NCBI GenBank assembly: GCA_021204635.1
Contig: JAJPZB010000137.1
Span: forward strand, 1-16,851
Source of the DNA: Opitutia bacterium
GTDB taxonomy: Bacteria; Verrucomicrobiota; Verrucomicrobiia; Opitutales; UBA953
Direction: 5' to 3'
Length of the DNA: 16,851 nucleotides
Part shown: piece by piece, positions 7,523 to 13,870 of the stretch
How the letters are laid out: the number at the start of each line of letters is the position of its first letter
Position numbering within the stretch: the stretch's first letter is position 1
Made by a program: the position numbers and the translations under genes
The notes under the pieces: generated by a model
Told to the model about the DNA's origin: nothing
Databases searched by the model: none
Seen by the model: the letters and a program-made list of their open reading frames with translations, nothing else

Positions 7523-7945
7523 ATGACAGAAAAAACTCTGGTAATTCTAAAACCCGACTGCATGGAGAAGAAACTCGCGGGAACGGTTCTCGCCCGTTTC
7601 GAAGCAGCCGACCTCGAGGTCAAGGCATGCAAAATGATTCGCATGACGGATCCCGTTTTGCGCGAGCACTATGCTCATTTGATCGACAAGCCGTTTTTCG
7701 GCTTTCTCTCAAATTATATGAAGCGCAACCCCGTCATCGTCCTCGTTTTGGAGGGCGAAAACGCGATCGCGACAACGCGCAAAATTCTCGGTCCGACGAA
7801 GTCTGCTGACGCGCCAGCGGGAACCATTCGCGGCGACTTTGGCGACAAGGAGATTGTCACTTTTAACATTTGCCACGCGTCAGATTCTCCGGAGAGTGCT
7901 ACCGCCGAGATCTCGCGTTTCTTTAAGCCGGAAGAAGTTTTCTGA
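7523..7945 (+). CDS. ndk: Nucleoside diphosphate kinase
   Basis: Cytoplasmic enzyme that balances nucleoside triphosphate pools by moving the gamma phosphate of ATP to NDPs through a phosphohistidine. The 140-residue length is typical. It starts TEKTLVILKPDC with the active-site Lys10. The expected motifs are all present: KPFFGFLSNYM, TTRKILGPT, AGTIRGDFG and the signature NICHASDS with catalytic His118. The start codon has no Shine-Dalgarno sequence. A TCTAAT hexamer at 7503-7508, close to a -10 box, suggests a very short leader, but no matching -35 was found. serS follows after 24 bases and is probably cotranscribed. Confidence 0.97.
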   Translation: MTEKTLVILKPDCMEKKLAGTVLARFEAADLEVKACKMIRMTDPVLREHYAHLIDKPFFGFLSNYMKRNPVIVLVLEGENAIATTRKILGPTKSADAPAGTIRGDFGDKEIVTFNICHASDSPESATAEISRFFKPEEVF

Positions 7946-7969
7946 AAAATTCCCCGATAAAAACTTGAC

Positions 7970-9241
7970 ATGTTAGACATCAAATATTTCCGCGAAAACA
8001 TCGACGAGATTCGCCGCAAGCTCGCGACAAAAAAGTTCGACGTCGATTTCGACGCGATAATTGCGTGCGACGCCAAGCGGCGCGCCATCGTCGCCGAGTT
8101 TGAGGCGTCGCGCTCTGCGCAAAATGCCGCCAACAAAGAGATGGCGGCGATGAAAAAGGGCACGCCGGAATTTATGGCAAAAGTCGCCGAGATGAAGGCG
8201 ATTTCTGCGGCGACAAAGGAGCTCGAGAAAAAGGTCGGCGAGATAGAAGAAGAGTGGCGTCGGCTTTATCTGACTGTGCCAAACGTCCCCGACGACAGCG
8301 TTCCGATCGGGAAAACCGAGGCGGACAATCAGGTTGTTTATACCTGGGGCGACCCCGCCGAGCTCGTTTCAGCGCACGCCGTTCCGCACTGGGATATTCC
8401 GTGGTTCGACAAGGCTGTCGATTTCAAGCGGGGCGTGAAGGTGACGGGCGCCGGCTTCCCGTTTTACGTCGGCGACATGGCGCGGTTGCTTCGCGGGTTG
8501 ATAAATTTCTGCCTCGAAGTGGCACACGAGGCAGGCTACGAAGAGGTCATGCCGCCGATTGTCGTGAATCCTGCGTCGGCGACGGCGACGGGGCAACTTC
8601 CCGACAAGGAAGGGCAGATGTATCACGCCGACGTCGATGATTTTTACTTGATTCCGACGGCGGAAGTTCCCGTGACGAATTTTTTCCGTGAGGAAATTTT
8701 GGAGGAGAAAGACCTCCCGATTCGCCGTTGCGCATACACGCCGTGCTTCCGCCGCGAGGCAGGAAGCTGGGGCGCGGGCGTGCGTGGGCTGAATCGCTTG
8801 CACCAGTTTGACAAGGTCGAACTCGTGAAGTGGACGCTTCCGAGCCAGTCGCTCGAAGAACTCGAAACACTGAGGAAAGATTCAGAGCGGATTTTGCAAA
8901 GGCTCGGGCTTCCGTATCGCGTCCTGCGAATTTGCTCCGGCGACATCGGATTTCCGCACTCGAAGCAGTATGACCTCGAAGTGTTTGCGGGCGGGCAAAA
9001 GCGCTGGCTCGAAGTTTCGAGTTGCTCGAGCTTCACAGATTTTCAGGCGCGCAGGGCGGGAATCCGCTATCGACCGGCAAACGGCGGCAAGGCGGAAGTT
9101 TGCCACACGCTAAACGGTTCTGCGCTCGGCCTCCCGCGCGTTCTCGCCGCAATTTTGGAAAACAACTTGCAAGCCGACGGCACGGTTCGCGTCCCCGAGC
9201 CTTTGCGGAAGTGGTACGGCAAAGAATTTATTTCGTTCTAA
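7970..9241 (+). CDS. serS: Seryl-tRNA synthetase
   Basis: Class II aminoacyl-tRNA synthetase that charges tRNA-Ser and serves selenocysteine tRNA where present. The 423-residue protein has an N-terminal helical coiled-coil arm (about residues 1-110, with MAAMKKGTPEFMAKVAEMKA at its tip) that grips the tRNA long arm. The catalytic domain has PTAEVPVTNFF, motif 2 as TPCFRREAGSWGAGVRG followed by LHQFDKVEL, and motif 3 as NGSALGLPRVLAAILEN. The C-terminus VRVPEPLRKWYG is standard. The start at 7970 gives the normal MLDIKYFRENIDEIRRKL. No Shine-Dalgarno sequence is seen. The stop codon at 9239-9241 is followed one base later by an ATG (9243) that opens a short frame running through the CT tract. 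Confidence 0.98.
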   Translation: MLDIKYFRENIDEIRRKLATKKFDVDFDAIIACDAKRRAIVAEFEASRSAQNAANKEMAAMKKGTPEFMAKVAEMKAISAATKELEKKVGEIEEEWRRLYLTVPNVPDDSVPIGKTEADNQVVYTWGDPAELVSAHAVPHWDIPWFDKAVDFKRGVKVTGAGFPFYVGDMARLLRGLINFCLEVAHEAGYEEVMPPIVVNPASATATGQLPDKEGQMYHADVDDFYLIPTAEVPVTNFFREEILEEKDLPIRRCAYTPCFRREAGSWGAGVRGLNRLHQFDKVELVKWTLPSQSLEELETLRKDSERILQRLGLPYRVLRICSGDIGFPHSKQYDLEVFAGGQKRWLEVSSCSSFTDFQARRAGIRYRPANGGKAEVCHTLNGSALGLPRVLAAILENNLQADGTVRVPEPLRKWYGKEFISF

Positions 9242-9288
9242 AATGAATCTCGCCGCCGGAAAAATTTCCCATGCCCGCAACGATGAGG

Positions 9289-9310
9289 CTCTCTCTCTCT
9301 TTCTCTCTCT
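9289..9310 (+). repeat. CT dinucleotide tract upstream of gtrA
   Basis: The tract is (CT)6, TT, then (CT)4. It lies between potential start codons and the GtrA reading frame. ATG codons at 9271 and 9283 share one frame that stops at 9313-9315. ATG 9243, one base after the serS stop, is in a second frame that stops at 9339. GtrA is in the third frame, which is closed upstream by TGA at 9284-9286. Gain of one CT unit would join ATG 9271/9283 to GtrA; loss of one would join ATG 9243 to GtrA. Confidence 0.85.
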
Positions 9311-9337
9311 CCTAACTGCGATCGCGCAGAGTTCAGA

Positions 9338-9775
9338 CTGACTGAGTTTGCCCGCGAAATTCTCCGGAGCGAGAAATTTCGGGAGATCGCGAGTTACGTT
9401 TTTTGGGGTGGCGCAACGACGCTCGTCAACATCGTCACTTATGCGATAGCGACGAGGCTCGTCGGCGTGTATGTCATTCCCGCCACGATCATAGCGTGGT
9501 GCGTTGCCGTGTCGTTCGCGTTTGTGACGAATAAATTTTGGGTTTTCGGTTCAAAATCGTTGGCGGCGAAAACGGTCGCGCGCGAGTTTGTGGCGTTTGT
9601 TTCTGCGAGGCTTACGAGCGGCGGGATCGAGTTGCTGATGATGTGGCTTTTCGTCGATGTTCTCGGCGTAAACGACCTCGCGATGAAGATTATATCTAAC
9701 GTGGTTGTCATAGTTTTAAACTATGTTTTCAGCCTTTTCTTTGTGTTCAAAAAAACGGGAGGGAGTACGCGATGA
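9338..9775 (+). CDS. GtrA-family membrane protein (start not resolved)
   Basis: GtrA proteins are small four-helix membrane proteins thought to move polyprenyl-linked sugars across the inner membrane with a GtrB-type glycosyltransferase. Four segments are visible: YVFWGGATTLVNIVTYAIAT, VIPATIIAWCVAVSFAFVTN, FVSARLTSGGIELLMMWLF and ISNVVVIVLNYVFSLFFVF. The family signature NKFWVF follows the second segment. The first accepted start codon in frame is GTG 9467, but that would cut away the first helix. The frame is open from 9287, and recognisable GtrA-like sequence begins near 9377. I draw it from a CTG at 9338 only as a placeholder; no ATG, GTG or TTG lies in frame between 9287 and 9467. The stop overlaps the gtrB start (ATGA at 9772-9775). 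It may be expressed only after a slip in the CT tract. Confidence 0.75.
   Translation: MTEFAREILRSEKFREIASYVFWGGATTLVNIVTYAIATRLVGVYVIPATIIAWCVAVSFAFVTNKFWVFGSKSLAAKTVAREFVAFVSARLTSGGIELLMMWLFVDVLGVNDLAMKIISNVVVIVLNYVFSLFFVFKKTGGSTR
9758..9765 (+). promoter_or_regulatory. Shine-Dalgarno sequence of the gtrB-like gene
   Basis: GGAGGGAG ends six bases before the ATG at 9772, inside the end of the gtrA frame. It is the only strong, well-placed ribosome binding site I found in the window. It supports 9772 as the start and allows GtrB synthesis without relying only on coupling to GtrA. Confidence 0.8.
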
Positions 9776-10659
9776 GCACAAATTCTCCGGCAGAAAAATC
9801 CGCTCCCGACGCTTCGTTTGTCGTGCCTTGCTTCAACGAGCAGGAGGCAATTCCCGTCTTTTACGCGGAATTGTTGCGCGTCGTCGAGCCCATGAAAATT
9901 TCCTTCGAGATCGTCTTTGTCGATGACGGTTCCGGCGATGGCACTCTCGCCAAGATGCGCGAACTCGCGGCAAAGGATTCGCGCGTGCACTACGTCAGTT
10001 TTTCGCGGAATTTTGGCAAAGAAGCCGCTCTTCTCGCAGGAATGGAGACGGCGCGGGGCAATGTTGTCGCGACAATGGACGAGGATTTGCAAGACCCGCC
10101 GTCGGTTTTCCCCGATTGCTGGCGCGCGGTTTCCGAAGAAGGATTCGATTGTGCAGCCACCCGGCGAGTGACGCGGAAGGGCGAGCCGCCGATTCGCTCT
10201 TTCTTCTCGCGCAAATTTTATTCCGTTATGGCGAAAATATCCGACGCGCACATCGTAGATGGCGCCCGCGACTATCGGGTTATGCGCCGCGAGATGGTTG
10301 ACGCGATCTTGAAATTGCGTGAGCGGAATCGTTTCTCGAAAGGCATTTTTTCGTGGGTCGGTTTCAAGACGAAGTGGTTTGAGTTTGAGAATGTGGAAAG
10401 GGCGGCGGGCGAGACAAAGTGGTCGTTCGGCAAACTTCTCCTCTACTCATTTTCCGGAATTGTGGCGTTCTCGACTGTGCCACTCCAAATTTCTTCGTTT
10501 GCCGGAATTATTTTCGCTGCCGGTTCTCTCATCGGGATTGTGGTGACAATTTTGCTGAAACTTCTCGGGCACTCCATGGTGTGGGGCTGGCCGACATTGG
10601 TGTGCTTGATTCTATTCGTCAGTGGTGTCCAATTGCTCTGCATTGGCGTCCTCGGGTAA
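9772..10659 (+). CDS. GtrB/DPM1-like GT2 glycosyltransferase, C-terminally truncated
   Basis: Predicted membrane-associated enzyme that loads a sugar onto polyprenyl phosphate at the cytoplasmic face, partner of GtrA. GT2 motifs in order: FVVPCFNEQEAI, VFVDDGSGDGT (Asp51-Asp52), SRNFGKEAALLAG, the metal-binding TMDEDLQDPP (about 101-110), RDYRVMRREMVDAI and ERNRFSKGIFSWVGF. Two membrane helices follow (about 235-260 and 270-293). The protein ends ...CIGVLG at TAA 10657-10659, exactly where relatives continue with GEYLGK-type sequence. The frame beyond the stop encodes that missing tail (10660-10725). The catalytic domain and both helices are intact, so partial function is possible. The gene overlaps gtrA by four bases and has a strong ribosome binding site. 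Confidence 0.88.
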   Translation: MSTNSPAEKSAPDASFVVPCFNEQEAIPVFYAELLRVVEPMKISFEIVFVDDGSGDGTLAKMRELAAKDSRVHYVSFSRNFGKEAALLAGMETARGNVVATMDEDLQDPPSVFPDCWRAVSEEGFDCAATRRVTRKGEPPIRSFFSRKFYSVMAKISDAHIVDGARDYRVMRREMVDAILKLRERNRFSKGIFSWVGFKTKWFEFENVERAAGETKWSFGKLLLYSFSGIVAFSTVPLQISSFAGIIFAAGSLIGIVVTILLKLLGHSMVWGWPTLVCLILFVSGVQLLCIGVLG

Positions 10660-10725
10660 TACCTTGCAAAGACTTACATCGAAACCAAACAACGACCGCA
10701 GTACATCGTACATGAGCGAAAATAA
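10660..10725 (+). pseudogene. In-frame remnant of the gtrB-like C-terminal tail
   Basis: Directly after the TAA at 10657, the same frame reads YLAKTYIETKQRPQYIVHER plus Lys and then a second TAA at 10723-10725. This matches the conserved C-terminus of the family (pattern GEYLGK.Y.E.K.RP.YI). Changing the single T at 10657 to G restores a Glu codon and the full-length protein. The tail has not drifted, so the stop is recent, is read through, or is a sequencing error. Confidence 0.75.
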
Positions 10726-10803
10726 TCCCCTTTTCGCGGCGGACCGCAATTGATTTGCCGGCATTTTGCGCCGCAACCTGTGGCAGGTGCCGGCGCGAGT
10801 AAC

Positions 10804-10846
10804 AAAAAACCTGCAACGGGCAAAGGAGGAGAGACCCGTTGCAGGT
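10804..10846 (-). terminator. Terminator downstream of tRNA-Cys
   Basis: Arms 10809-10820 and 10835-10846 (ACCTGCAACGGG with its complement) form a perfect 12-base stem with a 14-base loop. On the minus strand it is followed by a T-run from the A-tract 10804-10809. It ends minus-strand transcription about 55 bases past the tRNA. Confidence 0.85.
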
Positions 10847-10847
10847 G

Positions 10848-10870
10848 GCCGGCAAGGTTGCCGGCTCTTT
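10848..10870. terminator. Second hairpin between gtrB and tRNA-Cys
   Basis: GCCGGCAA (10848-10855) and TTGCCGGC (10858-10865) form an 8-base perfect stem with a two-base loop, followed on the plus strand by TCTTT and a (TG)n run. It could be a weak plus-strand terminator for the gtrA-gtrB transcript, or part of a tandem hairpin block with 10804-10846 for the tRNA. The rest of 10726-10899 holds a further imperfect GC-rich inverted repeat around 10759-10797 and no gene. Confidence 0.45.
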
Positions 10871-10899
10871 GTGTGTGTGTTGGGAGGAGAGGGACCTCG

Positions 10900-10974
10900 T
10901 GGAGGCGTGGGGCGGATTCGAACCGCCGCATAGTGGTTTTGCAAACCACGGCCTTACCTCTTGGCTACCACGCC
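10900..10974 (-). tRNA. tRNA-Cys (anticodon GCA), CCA encoded
   Basis: On the minus strand the acceptor arms GGCGTGG and CCACGCC pair fully (10974-10968 with 10910-10904). The anticodon stem GTGGT/ACCAC encloses a loop with GCA, and the T arm is GGCGG-TTCGAAT-CCGCC. The discriminator base is T, as expected for tRNA-Cys. CCA is encoded in the genome at 10902-10900. It is a standalone tRNA with a terminator at 10804-10846. Confidence 0.97.
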
Positions 10975-11109
10975 TAACGCACAGAAATGTTCAGCAGAGT
11001 CTGCCGATTTCTCCCCTTCGGCGCAAGCAATTTCTTGGCAGCAATCGTGGATTTGCGCGAAACAGCCGTGGGCTTCCGAACATTTTTGAAACTTTTGCCG
11101 CTGCGTCAT
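10954..11109 (-). CDS. Possible small Cys-rich ORF upstream of tRNA-Cys
   Basis: A 51-codon frame starts MTQRQKFQKCSEAHGC and contains six cysteines (residues 10, 16, 23, 24, 29, 43). Its composition is protein-like (Gln, Glu, Lys, Ala, His) rather than the Arg-rich look of antisense shadows. Its stop codon lies inside the tRNA-Cys gene, 21 bases past the mature 5' end, which argues against an ordinary gene. The start is 16 bases from the divergent gene at 11126. There is no ribosome binding site. It could be a true small metal-binding protein, a leader peptide, or chance. Confidence 0.25.
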   Translation of the reverse strand: MTQRQKFQKCSEAHGCFAQIHDCCQEIACAEGEKSADSAEHFCALGVVAKR

Positions 11110-11125
11110 GGTTTCAACAATTACC

Positions 11126-11827
11126 ATGAAAAAGGTAATCATACTTATTTTATCTCACCTCGCGGTCGCAGCGATCGCGTGGGCAATCGCTTCCAATGGG
11201 AGCGACAGCGAGATAATCAAACAAAAAGACGCTGAGATCGATAGTTTGAAGAGCGAACTCGCCAACCGCCAAGCGCGGCAGGAACGTCGTTCGCGCGGAA
11301 ATGCGGCTCGGCAGATGAGGCAGCAGGATTTTGCTGAAGGGCAAAACCCTTCGGAAATGCAAGGTCAGGCAAACCCGCAGGGAACGCGAGATCGCCGCGA
11401 AGAGCGCGCGCAGCGGATGATGCAGGCAATGGCAGAGCGGCTCAACCTCACGGAAGAGCAACAAAACCAGATTATGGCTCGCATGGAAGAAAATCGCGAA
11501 AAAATGCGCGCGCAGTTCGAGCAAATGCGTTCGGTTATGGACGAACTTCGGGCGGCGCAGGAAGCCGGCGCGGATACGACGGCTCTGCAGATGAAAGCGC
11601 AGGAAATGCGTGAGGCAGGTCGCCAGAACTTCGAAGCCGAGCAGGCGGCGCTGATGGAAATCTTGACGCCCGACCAGCAGCAGGAGTTCCAGTCCATGAT
11701 GCAGGAAATGCGCGACCGTGGCCCGGGAGGCCCCGGCGGAAACGGTGGTCCCGGTGGCAATGGCGGTCCCGGCGGCAACGGAGGTCCTGGCGGCGACGCA
11801 GGTCCCGGCGGTCCCGGGGGATTCTAA
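11126..11827 (+). CDS. Exported Spy/CpxP-like protein with Gly-rich repeat tail
   Basis: The 233-residue protein is predicted to be membrane-anchored or periplasmic. MKKVIILILSHLAVAAIAWA is a signal or anchor segment; I take ATG 11126 since it gives the Lys-Lys before it (ATG 11108 is also in frame). A charged coiled-coil stretch follows (about 25-60). The core has two LTxxQ-type motifs, LTEEQQ (about 108) and LTPDQQ (about 180), as in Spy/CpxP/ZraP stress chaperones and metal sensors. The core is also notably rich in Met and Gln. From about residue 199 to the end the protein is GPGG/NGG repeats. No two-component system adjoins it. A strong terminator follows at 11879-11917, so it is probably monocistronic. 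Confidence 0.72.
   Translation: MKKVIILILSHLAVAAIAWAIASNGSDSEIIKQKDAEIDSLKSELANRQARQERRSRGNAARQMRQQDFAEGQNPSEMQGQANPQGTRDRREERAQRMMQAMAERLNLTEEQQNQIMARMEENREKMRAQFEQMRSVMDELRAAQEAGADTTALQMKAQEMREAGRQNFEAEQAALMEILTPDQQQEFQSMMQEMRDRGPGGPGGNGGPGGNGGPGGNGGPGGDAGPGGPGGF
11719..11824 (+). repeat. 18-base coding repeat, GGPGGN units
   Basis: Tandem degenerate units of about 18 bases encode GGPGGN-type hexapeptides at the C-terminus of the Spy-like protein, ending GDAGPGGPGGF. Third codon positions differ between units, so the peptide appears conserved more than the DNA. Confidence 0.8.
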
Positions 11828-11878
11828 TTCCCACTTTGCCGGATTTCGCATTTGGCAAACTCGCCGACAAGGCGAAAC

Positions 11879-11917
11879 GGACGTTCTCGCAACAATTTGC
11901 GGGAACGTTCTTTTTTT
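11879..11917 (+). terminator. Rho-independent terminator of the Spy-like gene
   Basis: Arms 11879-11892 and 11897-11910 pair along 14 positions (two G/T wobbles) with a four-base loop, followed by seven T residues (11911-11917). It lies 52 bases past the stop codon. Its position argues that the SulP gene starts downstream of it and has its own promoter. Confidence 0.9.
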
Positions 11918-11961
11918 GCGCAAACTGCGGCGAAATTTTGTTTTGCAAAATCAAAAAACTT

Positions 11962-11991
11962 TTGCCTCGGGGCGGGGTGGGGCGTTATATG
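11962..11991 (+). promoter_or_regulatory. Candidate promoter of the SulP gene
   Basis: TTGCCT (11962-11967) is separated by 17-18 G-rich bases from TTATAT/TATATG (11985-11991). If real, transcription would begin almost at the ATG at 11999, giving a leaderless or near-leaderless mRNA. The match is only moderate. Confidence 0.3.
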
Positions 11992-11998
11992 CACGGCA

Positions 11999-13801
11999 AT
12001 GAAAAAGCTCCGAATTTCCGCGCGCCTGCGGGCGCAGTTGGGGCATCTCTCGCTATTCCCGATCCGCAAAGTTGTCGCCGAGTACACGCTGAAAGACGCG
12101 CTCGCCGACGCGAAGGCTTCAATAAACGTGGCTCTGCTCACGTTCCCGATGGGAATGGCATTTGCGCTCATGGCGGGTTTGCCGATTCAGACGGGGCTTG
12201 TCGGTTGCGCAGTGGCGGCGCTCATCGGACCGCTTTTTTCGGGGACGAGCTTTCTGGCGTTTGGCCCGTCAAATGCCACGGCGGTAATGCTTTTGAGTGC
12301 CCTGACCACGGCGGGCGCGGCGACGGTCGAGGCGCGCCTCGCTCTGTTGCCGACGATCGTCTTTCTTGTCGGAATTTTCTTGATTTTGGCGGCGATAACG
12401 CGCGTCGCGAATTTCGTGCAATACATTTCGCGAACCGTCGTCACCGGATATATCACGGCGGCGGCGGTTTTGATAATGGTGAACCAACTGCCAAATCTGC
12501 TCGGCGTCTCGCTTCACGGCTCGGACAGCACATTTTACGCAATCCTTTTCGAGACTGTTTCCCGCTGGCGCGAAATCAACCCGAGCGCCGTTGTTTTGGC
12601 GGCGGTGACGCTCGGCGCCTACGCGCTCGTCCGGCGCTTTTTGCCCAAGTTCCCCGACATGGCTCTCGCGCTCGTCGCAGCGTGTGTGGTGAATTGGGTT
12701 GCGGGACTCGTTTTGGGCGACGCCGTTTCGGTCGCGACGCTGACGGATTTTGGTTTGTCTGGGCTATCGTTCGAGCTTCCCAATCTCAGTCTGCGCGCGC
12801 TCAACTCTGCGTTTTCTGCGGCGATGGCGATTGCGATATTGGCGATGATCGAGGGCAGTTCCATCGGTAAGTCTGTGGCGGCGAGAGCGGGCGCGCGCTT
12901 TGATTCCAATCAGGAACTTTTCGGCTTGGGAATGGCGAATTTGGCGTGTGGATTTGCGGGCGGAATGCAGGCGAGCGGCTCGCTCACGCGCTCGGCGCTG
13001 ACGTTCACGAGCGGCGCGAGCACCGCGTTTTCCGGAATTTTTTCCGGTGTGATTTTGCTCGCCGCGCTTTTGGGCACGGGGAATGTGATGCACCTGATCC
13101 CGAGCCCCGCGCTCGCCGCGCTCGTGATGTTTGCGGGAACGCGATTGATAAACATGAAGACGATTCGCCTCGTCACTGCGGCAACTCGCGGAGATCGCGC
13201 GGTTTTCCTGCTGACGCTCGCGTGCGGCTTGCTCGCGCCGTTAGATGTCGCGATATACTTCGGCGTCGGGCTCTCGATAATTTTGTTTCTGCGCAAGACA
13301 TCTACGCCCGAAATCGTCGAATACGCCTACAACGAATCCGGCGAGTTGGCGGAAAAGGTTGGTGCGCACGGTTCTCGCGACCCCGAGGTTTCAATCGTCC
13401 ACATCGACGGAAATCTCTATTTCGGCTCGGCGGAAATTTTTCAGGAGCACCTGCGCCGAATGCTCGCCGACCCCGATTTGCGCGTCCTGATTCTGAAATT
13501 CCGCAACGCGCACCACCTCGACGCCACGAGCGCAATGCTTCTCGAAGAGCTCGTCCGCTCTGCGCGCCCTGCCGGTAGGAGCATAATAATTTGCGAAGTG
13601 CGTCCCGAAGTTTATCGCGTTTTCAGGGCGGCAGGTCTCGTTCCCGTGATAGGCCGCGAGAATATTTTCATGGACACACCGGAAAATCTCCCACTCTCGT
13701 CGGCTCGGGCAATACGCCATGCCTACAAGATTCTCGGCGGCAGAGAAGCCCGCGTGAGCATTTTCGCAAAGCCGAAAAAATCCGCAGCAACAAGCGGTTG
13801 A
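11999..13801 (+). CDS. SulP-family anion transporter with STAS domain
   Basis: Inner-membrane secondary transporter of the SulP/SLC26 family, whose members move sulfate, bicarbonate or dicarboxylates; the substrate cannot be told from sequence. The 600-residue protein starts MKKLRISARLRAQLG, then DALADAKASINVALLTFPMGMAFALMAGLP, the family's first-helix signature. About a dozen hydrophobic segments run to about residue 440, with GPSNATAVML and the helix-8 stretch ILAMIEGSSIGKSVAARAG. The C-terminal STAS domain (about 470-565) includes IVHIDGNLYFGSAEIF and NAHHLDATSAMLLEEL. The open frame extends 49 codons upstream, but that part crosses the preceding terminator, so I take ATG 11999. It has no Shine-Dalgarno sequence. 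Confidence 0.95.
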   Translation: MKKLRISARLRAQLGHLSLFPIRKVVAEYTLKDALADAKASINVALLTFPMGMAFALMAGLPIQTGLVGCAVAALIGPLFSGTSFLAFGPSNATAVMLLSALTTAGAATVEARLALLPTIVFLVGIFLILAAITRVANFVQYISRTVVTGYITAAAVLIMVNQLPNLLGVSLHGSDSTFYAILFETVSRWREINPSAVVLAAVTLGAYALVRRFLPKFPDMALALVAACVVNWVAGLVLGDAVSVATLTDFGLSGLSFELPNLSLRALNSAFSAAMAIAILAMIEGSSIGKSVAARAGARFDSNQELFGLGMANLACGFAGGMQASGSLTRSALTFTSGASTAFSGIFSGVILLAALLGTGNVMHLIPSPALAALVMFAGTRLINMKTIRLVTAATRGDRAVFLLTLACGLLAPLDVAIYFGVGLSIILFLRKTSTPEIVEYAYNESGELAEKVGAHGSRDPEVSIVHIDGNLYFGSAEIFQEHLRRMLADPDLRVLILKFRNAHHLDATSAMLLEELVRSARPAGRSIIICEVRPEVYRVFRAAGLVPVIGRENIFMDTPENLPLSSARAIRHAYKILGGREARVSIFAKPKKSAATSG

Positions 13802-13870
13802 GTGTTGCCGCGACAACGCATATTTTCTCTTTCTCCAATCCCCTGATTTTCTCGAACTTACAAATCTCCG

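Noticed and set aside
10869..10881. (TG)n run as a second contingency tract
   Set aside because: Short, lies between hairpins in non-coding DNA and is not in or near a start codon of any plus-strand gene.
10900..10974. tRNA-Cys as an integration site for a mobile element
   Set aside because: No integrase, no duplicated tRNA 3' end and no phage or island genes in the neighbouring sequence.
11836..12870. 344-codon plus-strand frame overlapping the SulP gene
   Set aside because: Arg/Gly-rich out-of-frame shadow that begins before a strong terminator; the SulP frame has clear family signatures through the same region.
13259..13801. Separate anti-sigma antagonist gene at the end of the SulP gene
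   Set aside because: The STAS domain is in frame and continuous with the membrane domain, the usual SulP architecture.
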